Positions 8,420 through 16,407 of a stretch of 64,000 nucleotides of DNA are shown piece after piece (position 1 is the stretch's first letter; every line of letters starts with the position of its first letter). The DNA comes from Hyphomonadaceae bacterium. GTDB lineage: Bacteria; Pseudomonadota; Alphaproteobacteria; Caulobacterales; Aquidulcibacteraceae. A program made the translations under genes and the position numbers. The stretch is taken from NCBI GenBank assembly GCA_023384105.1, contig JAHDXR010000009.1, positions 1-64,000 on the forward strand. Reading direction: 5' to 3'. The notes beneath the pieces are model-generated. The model saw only the letters and a program-made list of their open reading frames with translations, did not search any database and was not told the DNA's origin.

Positions 8420-8890
8420 TTAAAACAACCCCGGGAAACGCGACGGCGTGATCATGTCCGCCACCGGATCGATCGAGAGGTCTTCATAGCGCAGATAACC
8501 CTGCACCGTGGCGACGTCGTAGGTGGTGTCCCGCAGCGTGAGCCCGGAGAGTTCGTACTCGATCACGTCGGGCTGGCTTGCCAGCACCACCTTGATCTCG
8601 ACCGTGGGCGCGCTCTGCACCGTGCGCAGGGCCTCGACGATCCTGCGGTCGACATTGTCGACGCTGAGACGCGCTTCGCCGGGCCGCTCCCCCTCGTCCG
8701 GCAGCTCGATCTCGAACGGGAGCCCGACATAGGTCTCGCCGCCCGAGTCGACTGGCTCCACGTTGTTGACCACTCGGATCGGCTGGACGAGGTCGACGTG
8801 GTCGATTCCGACCAGGACGAGGAAGACCTCGTCGGTTTCTTCGGCCGCGATGGCGGCCGTGGCCGGCGCGGAGAGAACGCGTCCGGTCAT
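8420..8890 (-). CDS. minor tail protein (DUF1833-like)
   Basis: 156 residues starting at ATG 8890, which overlaps the previous stop (ATGA). The pattern EEVFLVLVGIDH-like strand, VDNVDRRIVEALRTVQSAP and IEYELSGLTLRDTTYD resembles the DUF1833 proteins found just before the NlpC/P60 tail gene in lambdoid-like tails. Likely part of the tail tip baseplate. Confidence 0.7.
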   Translation of the reverse strand: MTGRVLSAPATAAIAAEETDEVFLVLVGIDHVDLVQPIRVVNNVEPVDSGGETYVGLPFEIELPDEGERPGEARLSVDNVDRRIVEALRTVQSAPTVEIKVVLASQPDVIEYELSGLTLRDTTYDVATVQGYLRYEDLSIDPVADMITPSRFPGLF

Positions 8891-9267
8891 GTCGTCCGCT
8901 CGAAATACGGCACCTGCAGCAGCGTGCCCGTGTCCTTGTCGTACACGCCGACCTGGCCCGAGGTGAACGCGTCCTCCAGCCGGCATCGCATCTGGATCGA
9001 CTGGCCGCTGATCCACGTGTACTCGGCGCCCTCGAACACCAGGTCCCAGCCGCCGCCGTTGACGTTCACGCTGATGTTGCCAAAGACCGAAAACGAGAGG
9101 TCGGCGAAGCGCAGCACGCCGGAATTGCCCGCCGGCGCCGTCACGGTGCGCACCGCGCCCGTGACCGTGACCGTGCTGTCGCTGGCGCCCAGATCGCCGC
9201 TGATCGAGCAGGGCGAAGGCGGCGGCGACGAACTCGCGAGCGCGCCGGCGATCTTAGCTAGGAGCAT
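8887..9267 (-). CDS. beta-rich minor tail protein
   Basis: 126 residues, Ser/Thr/Val/Gly-rich, with alternating beta-strand pattern (TVTVTGAVRTVTAP, FGNISVNVNGGGWDLVFEGA). It overlaps both neighbours by a few bases, so it belongs to the tail operon. Probably a tail-surface or fibre component; family not recognised. Confidence 0.6.
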   Translation of the reverse strand: MLLAKIAGALASSSPPPSPCSISGDLGASDSTVTVTGAVRTVTAPAGNSGVLRFADLSFSVFGNISVNVNGGGWDLVFEGAEYTWISGQSIQMRCRLEDAFTSGQVGVYDKDTGTLLQVPYFERTT

Positions 9268-9607
9268 CGCCGGGATCCTCCTCCGCGGCCCACGGCGCGC
9301 GCATCGTCACAGGCTGCGACGCCTGCTCGGCCAGCACGGCGGCCAGCGCCGCCTGCTCGGCGCTGACGACATCGGCGAAATGCAGATCGACCCAGCCGAG
9401 CACGATGCTCTCTGTCAGCTCCTCGAACGCGATGAAGCCATCGCCGGGCTCGGGGAACACCGCCGTGCTCTGCAGCGACGCCGTGTGTTCGCCGTCCGTC
9501 GCCTCGATCCGGTAGATCGCGCTCTTGAGCACGTTGGCGCACTCGCCCTCGCTCGGCGCAACGCGCAGGCTGTCGGGCAGGATTGAGATCGAATAGATAA
9601 TACTCAC
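9254..9607 (-). CDS. small tail-region protein
   Basis: 117 residues from GTG 9607, which overlaps the stop of the DUF2793 gene (GTGA). It opens MSIIYSISILPDSLRVAPSE and has an Ala/Glu-rich helical middle. It could be a chaperone for the preceding fibre-like protein, by position only. Confidence 0.55.
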   Translation of the reverse strand: MSIIYSISILPDSLRVAPSEGECANVLKSAIYRIEATDGEHTASLQSTAVFPEPGDGFIAFEELTESIVLGWVDLHFADVVSAEQAALAAVLAEQASQPVTMRAPWAAEEDPGDAPS

Positions 9608-10869
9608 GTCACCGCCCCCTGCAGCGTCCACTTGCTGGCGCCGTGATACATGGCGACCGCAATGTTGTGCGCGCCCGTCGTCGCCGTCGCTGTGTTCGTG
9701 CCGGCGACGTACATGGTGTGGCCGCCGGGCCGCGTGATCGTGCGCGCCGTCCCGCGCGGATCGATCAGGATGCAATCGCCATCGGTCATGCCCGAGGACG
9801 GCAGCGTCACGTTGCCGGCGCACGGCACGCGCGTGTTCGCGGATGCTGCGGCGGTCAGCGTCCCGCTGGTCTCGCTGCTGGCGGGGATGCGCGCCTTCGC
9901 AGTCGGCGCCTCGATCGGGTGCGCGAACGCAGTCTTCGCGACCGCAAAGTCGACGTACTTGGTCCCACCCAGAGAGAGGCCGATATTGTCGGCGGCGATG
10001 TTGTAGAGGCCGGTGTTGCTGTCGCCCGAAAAACTATATGCAGGCGCCGAAACGGAACCGTTCGGCGCCAACAAGACGCCGCCGAACTTCCCCGAGCCCG
10101 ACACATCAAGCGCGCCGTTAAAATCAAACATCGGGGCGTTCATCTCGATCTCGACGATCGAGGTGCCCGAGCGCTGGATCACAATCACGTGGACTGGATT
10201 GGCGGCGGCATCGTCGCGCGCGCGGAGTATGAAATAGCCTCCACTTACCTCGAAGCTATAGTTTTTTTCGTCGGCCGCCGCGTCCGTCTCATAAAGACGC
10301 AATGTTGGCAGCGCCGACGCCACAATTATCCCAGTCGCCGCCGCGAACGTCTGGGTGCTCGACCACGTCCCCGCCGCGGCGTAGAGTCCCAGGTCGCCCC
10401 GGAATTCGCTCGCACTGCGCGCGACCAGCGTCTTGGAGTTTTCCGCGCCCCAGCGGGGGAACGTGTTCGCGCCGTGCGTGGCCGGTCCTTGCACCGCCGC
10501 TCCGGCCCAAGCGGTCCCCGTGTATGAGAGTAGAGTATCCACGTCGCGCACGAAGACGAGCAAGCCTTCTTGCGGCGCAATCTCGTACCAGCTGTTGGCC
10601 CCGTCGTTTTCGGCATAGAGCGCGAGAGATCCGTTGGTCATGGCTGACCAATCGGTTCCGGTTTTGCCCGAGGGAATGATGTAGAGATCGCCCACGCTGG
10701 GGCTTGCGGGCTGGGCGGTCGTGGTCGCCGAGATCACCGCGCCTTTGGCGAGCGCTTCAAGCAGCCGTGCATTGCGATTGAGCTTGAGCGCGCCGTCGCG
10801 GGCGGTGTCGCCCGTTGCGTCATTCGCGGAGGTTCCGCGCCCAAGCAGTGCAAGCGACAAAGCTGGCAT
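9604..10869 (-). CDS. DUF2793 tail-fibre-like protein
   Basis: 421 residues. The N-terminal ~130 carry the DUF2793 pattern (NRNARLLEALAKGAVIS, PSVGDLYIIPSG, WYEIAPQEGLLVFVRD, LLSYTGTAW). The rest is Gly/Ser/Thr-rich with a segment typical of phage fibre ends (SFSGDSNTGLYNIAADNIGL). Likely a tail fibre or side protein. Confidence 0.8.
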   Translation of the reverse strand: MPALSLALLGRGTSANDATGDTARDGALKLNRNARLLEALAKGAVISATTTAQPASPSVGDLYIIPSGKTGTDWSAMTNGSLALYAENDGANSWYEIAPQEGLLVFVRDVDTLLSYTGTAWAGAAVQGPATHGANTFPRWGAENSKTLVARSASEFRGDLGLYAAAGTWSSTQTFAAATGIIVASALPTLRLYETDAAADEKNYSFEVSGGYFILRARDDAAANPVHVIVIQRSGTSIVEIEMNAPMFDFNGALDVSGSGKFGGVLLAPNGSVSAPAYSFSGDSNTGLYNIAADNIGLSLGGTKYVDFAVAKTAFAHPIEAPTAKARIPASSETSGTLTAAASANTRVPCAGNVTLPSSGMTDGDCILIDPRGTARTITRPGGHTMYVAGTNTATATTGAHNIAVAMYHGASKWTLQGAVT

Positions 10870-10885
10870 GAATGATCTTTCCTTT

Positions 10886-11134
10886 TTAGGCGTGCGCGTC
10901 GAAGCGCTGATCGGTTCGGTCGAACCCGATCAGGCTTGTGTCGAAGCGGAATGAAATCGGCGGAGCCGGCGGAGGTGGAGGCGGAGGCGCGACGCCAGCG
11001 TCAAACGTGACGGAATTGGCGTCGAAACTCACGCCCGTGGAATCAAACCGAAAGGCGCTCAGATCGTCATAATCAAAACTGGCGGCAAGGCTTGAAAAGC
11101 TGACCATCAAGCTGTCGAAGCGAAAGGTCAGCAT
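10886..11134 (-). CDS. FRFDS-repeat protein
   Basis: 82 residues built of short repeats with an F-x-F-D-S / S-F-D-x core (TFRFDSLMVSF, AFRFDSTGVSFD, SFRFDTSLIGFD), interrupted by a run of about ten prolines and alanines. The same motif ends the next gene (FRFDSGEVTFDSTLDTFD). A short repeating beta structure on the tail is plausible. Not recognised as a known family. Confidence 0.6.
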   Translation of the reverse strand: MLTFRFDSLMVSFSSLAASFDYDDLSAFRFDSTGVSFDANSVTFDAGVAPPPPPPPAPPISFRFDTSLIGFDRTDQRFDAHA

Positions 11135-11135
11135 C

Positions 11136-11573
11136 TCAATAGGTGTTCATCGCGTCGAACGTGTCGAGCGTGGAATCGAAGGTGACCTCGCCGCTGTCGA
11201 AACGGAAATCGGCCAGCACGTACTTTTGGAAAAGCTGGAAGCTGATCAGATGCTCGTCTGCGGATCGGTATTGAATTTTGGGTGGGCCGCCGCGAAAGCG
11301 CATCATGGCCGCGTTCTGCGAAAGCGGGGCCTTCCAAAGAAAATCGAGCGCGCCCCCGTTCAAGGTCTCCAAATAGAATTCCTCAAACGTATCAACCTGA
11401 TCATCCGTGCAGCGGATTGCCCCGGAGATGTGGCGCCAATTTTTGGTGAACTTGCGCCGGGTTTTCCCAGGGCCGTACTCAGTAGGCGTGTCGAGCCGGG
11501 CGTCGGCCAATAGTTCGTTGAAGCCGTCCGCTTCGAGATATTGCGGCAGTCCCGCCGGCCAAACAGCCGTCAT
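11136..11573 (-). CDS. minor tail protein, copy 2 of a tandem pair
   Basis: 145 residues. It begins MTAVWPAGLPQYLEADGFNE and continues with GPGKTRRKF, FEEFYLETLNGGALDFLW and RGGPPKIQY. The neighbour at 11570-11926 has matching segments in the same order (TAVWPADLPPYVEAG, FEAFYRDTLKDGVLAF, KGPPPAY), so the two arose by tandem duplication. The C-terminus of this copy adds three FD-type repeats. ATG overlaps the preceding stop. Confidence 0.75.
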   Translation of the reverse strand: MTAVWPAGLPQYLEADGFNELLADARLDTPTEYGPGKTRRKFTKNWRHISGAIRCTDDQVDTFEEFYLETLNGGALDFLWKAPLSQNAAMMRFRGGPPKIQYRSADEHLISFQLFQKYVLADFRFDSGEVTFDSTLDTFDAMNTY

Positions 11574-11926
11574 CTCACCTGCCCCAGCTTGAACGAGATC
11601 AACACGGCCTGGCCGGTTCCGCGCGCGGCATAAGCCGGCGGCGGGCCTTTGAACTTGAACACGCCCGCGGCTCTGGTTCGCGGGTGAAGCCCTGTGAACG
11701 CCAGCACGCCGTCTTTCAGCGTGTCCCGATAGAAGGCCTCGAACGCCGCGATCTTGCTTTCGTCGCAGAAGAGCATGACGTCGAATTCCCGCGTCTTGCC
11801 GTAGATGCGCCTGCGCGTCTGCTCGGGGCCGTTGGCGAGGCTGCTTTCGATCCGCTCGCGCGGCAGCGTTTCCGACGATCCGGCCTCGACATAGGGCGGC
11901 AGATCGGCGGGCCAGACCGCGGTCAC
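11570..11926 (-). CDS. minor tail protein, copy 1 of a tandem pair
   Basis: 118 residues from GTG 11926, overlapping the tape-measure stop (GTGA). It opens MTAVWPADLPPYVEAGSSET and ends in a beta-rich segment (AVLISFKLGQVR). Lying directly after the tape measure, it fits a distal-tail or tip-assembly protein. See the paralogue at 11136-11573. Confidence 0.75.
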   Translation of the reverse strand: MTAVWPADLPPYVEAGSSETLPRERIESSLANGPEQTRRRIYGKTREFDVMLFCDESKIAAFEAFYRDTLKDGVLAFTGLHPRTRAAGVFKFKGPPPAYAARGTGQAVLISFKLGQVR

Positions 11927-14900
11927 GATTTCCTCAGCATGGGCTTGGCCCCGAAGCGCGAGCCCATCGCCGCGGCGAAATCGGCGTCCGCGGTGGTCTT
12001 GACGACCTGGTCCTTGATCCAGAGTTCGATCTGGCGCTCGCCGTTGGGGCCGCGGGTCTCGCGCTGTTCGACCGGGGCGGCGCCTGCGCCGCGCTGGTCG
12101 TTGATGACGATGGAGACGTTTGCGCCGCCGAGCATCGCGCCGGTTTCGCGATGGCTGTAGACGTTCGCGCCCTGCGGGAGCTTGACCAGTTCCAGCCCCT
12201 CTTCGCCGACAATGGCCCAGCCGCCGCTGAAGTTGCGCACGCCCGAGGCGAAGCCGGGGACGACCGGCGTTCCGACCGGGGCGGGATTGCCGATCGAGAA
12301 CGCGCTGGCGAAGGCGCTGACCAGATCGCTGCCGCCCTCGGCGCCGGCCGAGGCCGCCATGAGGTCGAGCGCCTTGGTCGCGGCGAGCACCGAGCCGGTG
12401 AAGGCGTTGACCACGTAGAAGGCCTTGCTCTTCGCCGCCGTCTCGCTCGCCGTGGCGCTGACCGAGAGCGAGACTTTCGCCGCCGCCTCCGTCACCGAGG
12501 GGATCATGGCGCCGGCGATGGACTCCCCCGCCTCCGTCGCCGCGGCGCCCAGCGCCTCCATGGCTTTGTCGGCCGGCGCGTTGGCGCCGCCGGCGAGCCC
12601 GACCCGGCCCATCCAGCCCGAGGCCATCTCGGTGATGCGCCGCTCCCATGGCGCGGTCATGTTGGAGACGAGGTTGTTCAGGATGCGCGAGGCCGAGCGG
12701 CCCAGCACGCCGAGCGCGGCTTCCCCGTCGATCCGGCCCCGCTCGATCCCCTCGGAGATCGACGCGCCCAAGACATCGCCGATGGCGCGGCCTACGGTTG
12801 CGGCGCTGTCTTGCAGGCGCGCCATCTGCTCGGTCTGAAGCTGGAGCTGCTCGTTGATGCGGATGGTCTCGGCGACGCGATCGCGTTCGGCGGCGACGAG
12901 TTCGGCGGTGATGTCCGGGAACTCGCGCCGGAGTTCGCGCTCGCGCTCGGCCTGGGCCAGGGCGATGCGCCCTTGCTGACCAAGCTGAACGCCAAGCTGG
13001 AGCTGAGCGCGCATGGCTTCGAGCCGTTCGCGATCGATGCGTTCGCGCTCGCGCAAGGACTGGACGTCATCCTGAGCAAAGCGCTCCGCGCGATTGCGCC
13101 GATCAGCTGCCGCCAACTCGTCGACGCGCGCCGCCTGCGCTGCGGAGAGATCGGCGCGATCGCCGAACCGGGAGCGGAACTCGTCTTCGGCCGCGTCGAG
13201 TTCGGCGCTGCGCCGCGCCATAACATCGCCGCCCGCGGCGTTGACGATGATCTGGCGTCGGCGATTGTCGTTCACCGCTTGACCGAGATCGTTTTCGGCG
13301 CCGACAAAGCGCTGGCGCAGCACCATGCCTCTGGCCGTATCCATGCCGATCGGCCGCCCCTGGGAATCGGCCGTGGCCATGATCCCACGCGCTGCGTTCG
13401 CGATGTCAAAACCGCCCCCTGCTCCATAGCGCAGGAGATCGCCCTCGGCCTGCTCCGCTTCTTGCGCCATGCGGTCGAACGCGTAGCCCAGCCGTCGCAG
13501 CTGGCCGCGCGCGCCTTCCAATTGCAGCGTAAGGCGCTCAATCTCTGCGGGCGGTAGAGCCGTTCCGGCATTGATAGCGGACTGAATCGCACGGCGGTCC
13601 GCGACGGATTGTTCGTATGCCGGGGACTGCTCCAGACCGCGCGCGGCAAGCCCGCGCTGTTGCTCTTGGAGGGCGCGGTCTCGTGCGCGCAGAAGCGAGA
13701 GATCGCTTGCCCCCATCGGCGCGTTGGCGGCGGCAATACCTCGTTCGATTTGTTCGATGGTGTTTCTGGCATCGAACTGTTGAAGCTCGATATTGGAGAT
13801 CGTGTCGCCGAACTGGCGAGCGCGCCCCACGAGAGCCGCGCGGCTTTGACCGCGCTCGCGCGCCGCCTCTGCGGCTGTCGTCAGTTCGCGACCGCGAACG
13901 CGGGACGGCGAATTGATCTCGGCTTCCAGGTCTCGGATCTGCTGATCGTAAATCCAAGCGTTGAATGGTTGCTGATCGCGGAGCGCTCGCGTTGCACGAA
14001 GCCGGGCTTCCGGATCGTCGCTAATGTAGTCGCCCGTGTTTCGCGATTGCTGGCCGTACCAGCCCATCGTGCGCTGGTAGAACTCGCTCGACTTGACGCG
14101 GCCTTCCATATTCGAGAGCAGAAGCTCCCATTCGGTTTGGATTCTGCCGCGCGCGCGCTCCATCGTTTGCGGGAGGCCGCCGGCGCTCTCGCGCAAGACT
14201 TCCACGCCCTTAATCAGCGCATCGACCATTTTGTTGGCGTCGATCTCACCGCGCGAAATTCTGCCCGGGATCGTGTTCACATCGACGCCCAAGCCCGCCG
14301 CGAGCGCATCGTCGATGGCCGGCATCGACGTTGCCATAAATCTGTAATCTTGCGACGTGAGCCGGCCCAATGCGAGGGCTTGCTGGAATTGCCACATCGC
14401 GCGGGCGGTCGATGCGTTGTCCGAGCCGGTCATTTGACCCAGCATCGCAAACCCGCCGGTCAAGCCGCCTATCTGTGCACGCGTGAGGCCGGGGCCGCGA
14501 CCGGCAATCGCCAAGTCGCCGTAGCTTTGGCCGGTTTGGCTATATGGAACGCCGGTGTCGCGCGAGAGCGCGATGATGTCTTGGCGCGCAAGCCGCGCGG
14601 CTTCGGACGAACCGCGGAACGCGAACGTGATGCGCGCGTTGAAGCGCGTCAATTCATCGCCTGCGTGCGCCAAGTCACCGGGCAACCCGCCGATGAACGT
14701 GGCGAACTGCGTAATTGCAGCCAGCCCTTGAAATCCGAGGACGCCGACAAAGCCCCCAACCGCGCCCGACAGCATCGCCATGTTTTGCGCCGCTGCTTTG
14801 CCGGAGTTCGCCATGGTCGCCTGCGCGCCGGCGATCTTGTTCATCTCCACCTGAAGCTGGTTCAGCCGCGCCGCATACTGTTGGGCGTTGATCGCGCCAC

Positions 14901-15294
14901 GCGAATATTCGTCGCGGCTCGCCGCCATAAGCCGACCTATCGCGGCCGCGCGTTGCTGGTGGCCAGAGGCGACAGCGCCGGCGGCGCGGGCCTCAGCATC
15001 CAGCGCCGCTTTGATCTCCATGACCGTGCGAGCATAGGTCTGCCCATCGGTCGTGCCGCGCTTGTAACCGGACGCAGCAGCAGCATGCGCCATGTTGAGC
15101 TGGCCCAGCGCAGCGGCCGTTTCCTTTATCGCGGCGCTCTCAGCGCGAAGTTTTTGACTCGTTTGATCCGCAGCGGCGCCAACTTGGCGAGAGCTTCCGA
15201 CGACCTGCTGCATCGCTGCAATCGCGCCGGGTGCGGTCGTCGTGTCGAAGACAATCGCCAGCCTGGCCAAGTCGAGCCCGGAAGCAGTAGCCAT
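11923..15294 (-). CDS. tail tape measure protein
   Basis: 1123 residues from the ATG at 15294, with GAGGAG 6 bases upstream. Ala-rich coiled coils in the first 200 residues are followed by the tape-measure N-terminal domain pattern (FRGSSEAARLARQDIIALSR, then a GDNASTARAMWQFQQAL-like helix and GELLLSNMEGRVK-like end), long Arg/Glu/Gln helices in the middle, and the usual C-terminal GWAIVGEEGLELVKLPQGA. It sets tail length and is likely to enter the envelope on injection. It lies after the tail chaperone, as expected. Confidence 0.92.
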   Translation of the reverse strand: MATASGLDLARLAIVFDTTTAPGAIAAMQQVVGSSRQVGAAADQTSQKLRAESAAIKETAAALGQLNMAHAAAASGYKRGTTDGQTYARTVMEIKAALDAEARAAGAVASGHQQRAAAIGRLMAASRDEYSRGAINAQQYAARLNQLQVEMNKIAGAQATMANSGKAAAQNMAMLSGAVGGFVGVLGFQGLAAITQFATFIGGLPGDLAHAGDELTRFNARITFAFRGSSEAARLARQDIIALSRDTGVPYSQTGQSYGDLAIAGRGPGLTRAQIGGLTGGFAMLGQMTGSDNASTARAMWQFQQALALGRLTSQDYRFMATSMPAIDDALAAGLGVDVNTIPGRISRGEIDANKMVDALIKGVEVLRESAGGLPQTMERARGRIQTEWELLLSNMEGRVKSSEFYQRTMGWYGQQSRNTGDYISDDPEARLRATRALRDQQPFNAWIYDQQIRDLEAEINSPSRVRGRELTTAAEAARERGQSRAALVGRARQFGDTISNIELQQFDARNTIEQIERGIAAANAPMGASDLSLLRARDRALQEQQRGLAARGLEQSPAYEQSVADRRAIQSAINAGTALPPAEIERLTLQLEGARGQLRRLGYAFDRMAQEAEQAEGDLLRYGAGGGFDIANAARGIMATADSQGRPIGMDTARGMVLRQRFVGAENDLGQAVNDNRRRQIIVNAAGGDVMARRSAELDAAEDEFRSRFGDRADLSAAQAARVDELAAADRRNRAERFAQDDVQSLRERERIDRERLEAMRAQLQLGVQLGQQGRIALAQAERERELRREFPDITAELVAAERDRVAETIRINEQLQLQTEQMARLQDSAATVGRAIGDVLGASISEGIERGRIDGEAALGVLGRSASRILNNLVSNMTAPWERRITEMASGWMGRVGLAGGANAPADKAMEALGAAATEAGESIAGAMIPSVTEAAAKVSLSVSATASETAAKSKAFYVVNAFTGSVLAATKALDLMAASAGAEGGSDLVSAFASAFSIGNPAPVGTPVVPGFASGVRNFSGGWAIVGEEGLELVKLPQGANVYSHRETGAMLGGANVSIVINDQRGAGAAPVEQRETRGPNGERQIELWIKDQVVKTTADADFAAAMGSRFGAKPMLRKS

Positions 15295-15347
15295 TTTCTG
15301 CTCCTCGCGCGGCAAGCTAACTGCTAAGTCAGCCCAAGGGGGTGACC

Positions 15348-15608
15348 ATGGAACTGATAGTGCTGATCGTCTGGGTCGTGAGCTTTGTCGCCACGATCAT
15401 CATCGCCACCGAGAAAGGCGGCGGTGGATGCCTATGGGCATTCTTGGGCTTCTTGCTTGGGCCGCTGGCGCTCATCATTGTCGCAGCGATGCCAAGTCAG
15501 CAGAAGCCGCGCGCGGACGAGCTTCGCAAATGTCCCGAGTGCGCCGAGATGATTAGGCGCGAAGCGCGGAAGTGCCGCTTTTGCGGCTCAGAGGTTACGC
15601 CGGCCTAG
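15348..15608 (+). CDS. membrane protein with C-terminal zinc ribbon (moron candidate)
   Basis: 86 residues from ATG 15348 (AAGGGGG 5 bases upstream; GTG at 15342 is the alternative). Two hydrophobic helices (about 2-20 and 29-48) precede a zinc ribbon, CPECAEMIRREARKCRFCGS. It runs opposite to the surrounding tail genes and has its own terminator, the signature of a lysogeny-expressed extra gene (moron). Superinfection exclusion is a possible role, by position only. Confidence 0.75.
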   Translation: MELIVLIVWVVSFVATIIIATEKGGGGCLWAFLGFLLGPLALIIVAAMPSQQKPRADELRKCPECAEMIRREARKCRFCGSEVTPA

Positions 15609-15612
15609 CAAA

Positions 15613-15638
15613 GAGGGGCGGCCCAAAGACCGCCCCTC
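15613..15638 (+). terminator. intrinsic hairpin terminator of the zinc-ribbon gene
   Basis: Perfect 9-bp stem GAGGGGCGG / CCGCCCCTC with an 8-base loop, 4 bases past the stop codon. No long T-run follows. Confidence 0.6.
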
Positions 15639-15640
15639 CC

Positions 15641-15765
15641 TCGCGTTGCCATGCCTTGCGGTGCCGCGACATGCCAAGCCCGGACTAGCCTCGCCTGCCC
15701 TGACGCGCCTTGCCTTGACATGCCTAGCCAAGCCAAGCCGTGCCTCGCCTGCCAAGTTTCTCCGC
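15641..15765. repeat. degenerate pentanucleotide (CC-N-N-G) tract
   Basis: About 125 bases in which nearly every five bases repeat a TGCC/AGCC/CGCC core (…CATGC CTAGC CAAGC CAAGC CGTGC…). The period is 5, so it is not a codon repeat and any translation is an artefact. It lies between the terminator of the zinc-ribbon gene and the RHH regulator's control region. Confidence 0.7.
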
Positions 15766-15828
15766 TATTTCGGGGGCTTCTTGCCCTTCGACCTTCTACA
15801 CCGGGCCGCCAGCCTCTTGCGCTGGCGT

Positions 15829-15878
15829 AACTACTGTGTAGTTTCGGGCATGCAACGTGTCAACTACAATGTAGTCAT
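15829..15878. promoter_or_regulatory. paired operators and divergent promoters of the RHH gene
   Basis: Two near-identical inverted repeats, AACTAC-TGT-GTAGTT (15829-15843) and AACTAC-AAT-GTAGTC (15862-15876), have centres 33 bp apart, three helical turns. The second contains TACAAT (15865-15870), a good -10 box ending 8 bases before the ATG at 15879, so the plus transcript would be leaderless. On the minus strand TTGACA is followed by a 17-base spacer and TACACA, a leftward promoter through the same operators. Confidence 0.65.
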
Positions 15879-16037
15879 ATGAAGAGCCTGCCGGTGTCAT
15901 TTCGACTGACGCCCTCGGTGAAGGCGGCCTTAGAAAAGGCCGCCGCTGAGGACGATCGCTCTGTGTCCTCCATGCTCGAAAAGGTGGTCGCGGATTATCT
16001 TCGCGAGCGCGGCTTTCTGCCGAAGTCTAAGAAGTAG
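15879..16037 (+). CDS. ribbon-helix-helix regulator, 52 residues
   Basis: It starts MKSLPVSFRLTPSVKAALEK: a beta strand (PVSFRLT), then helix A and helix B (SVSSMLEKVVADYLRER), the Arc/CopG fold. There is no ribosome site; the -10 box abuts the start, so a leaderless mRNA is likely. The paired operators directly upstream point to autoregulation. The gene lies opposite to the tail genes and overlaps the end of the chaperone extension by 11 bases. Confidence 0.75.
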   Translation: MKSLPVSFRLTPSVKAALEKAAAEDDRSVSSMLEKVVADYLRERGFLPKSKK

Positions 16038-16407
16038 GCCCCTCCCCCGGCTTCGGCTTGGCCGTCGCTGCAAAAGAGCGATAGGCGATGTCGAGCGCGT
16101 CGATGATCGCGACCTCTGGCGGCTTCCATCGGAAGCCGAATATTTCCGAGTAGGAACGCATCTCCGTATAGGTGATCGCACCCATGCCGAAGTTGCGATC
16201 ACGCTTAGCGTCTAGCGCGCAATAGGCGCCCCAGAGCCACGCGCCTTCTATTGGCAATGTCGGACCAAGCTTGACCTTTGCTGGCCCCAACACCTTTTTC
16301 ACCGCGGCGAGATGGTCGGCGAGTGTCGCCGATCCATCCCCGACCCGCGTCGATTGCTTCCAGCGCCACTCACCGAACGCGATTAAGCGTCCTGCGAGCG
16401 CCGTGTA
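16027..16407 (-). CDS. tail-assembly chaperone extension (T part), made by -1 frameshift
   Basis: This frame is open from the slippery heptamer (codon TAC at 16407) to the stop at 16027, 126 residues, with no start of its own until a GTG at 16302. Read after a -1 slip, the fusion is about 258 residues: the first 132 of the upstream chaperone joined to YTALAGRLIAFGEWRWKQ and onward. This copies the lambda G / GT arrangement, where the minor GT product coats the tape measure and recruits tail tube protein. Confidence 0.75.
   Translation of the reverse strand, partial: YTALAGRLIAFGEWRWKQSTRVGDGSATLADHLAAVKKVLGPAKVKLGPTLPIEGAWLWGAYCALDAKRDRNFGMGAITYTEMRSYSEIFGFRWKPPEVAIIDALDIAYRSFAATAKPKPGEGPTS

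Noticed and set aside
12151-15327. Long open frames on the plus strand (468 and 572 codons) opposite the tape measure gene
   Set aside because: They mirror the codon bias of the GC-rich minus-strand gene, have no ribosome sites and give Arg/Ala-rich nonsense; the tape measure frame carries recognisable domains.
15641-15765. CRISPR array
   Set aside because: Units are five bases and imperfect; no conserved repeat of 20-40 bases with spacers exists here or elsewhere in the window, and no cas genes are present.
15646-15882. 78-codon plus-strand frame in the pentanucleotide tract
   Set aside because: Translation of a period-5 repeat; it has no ribosome site and runs into the RHH control region.
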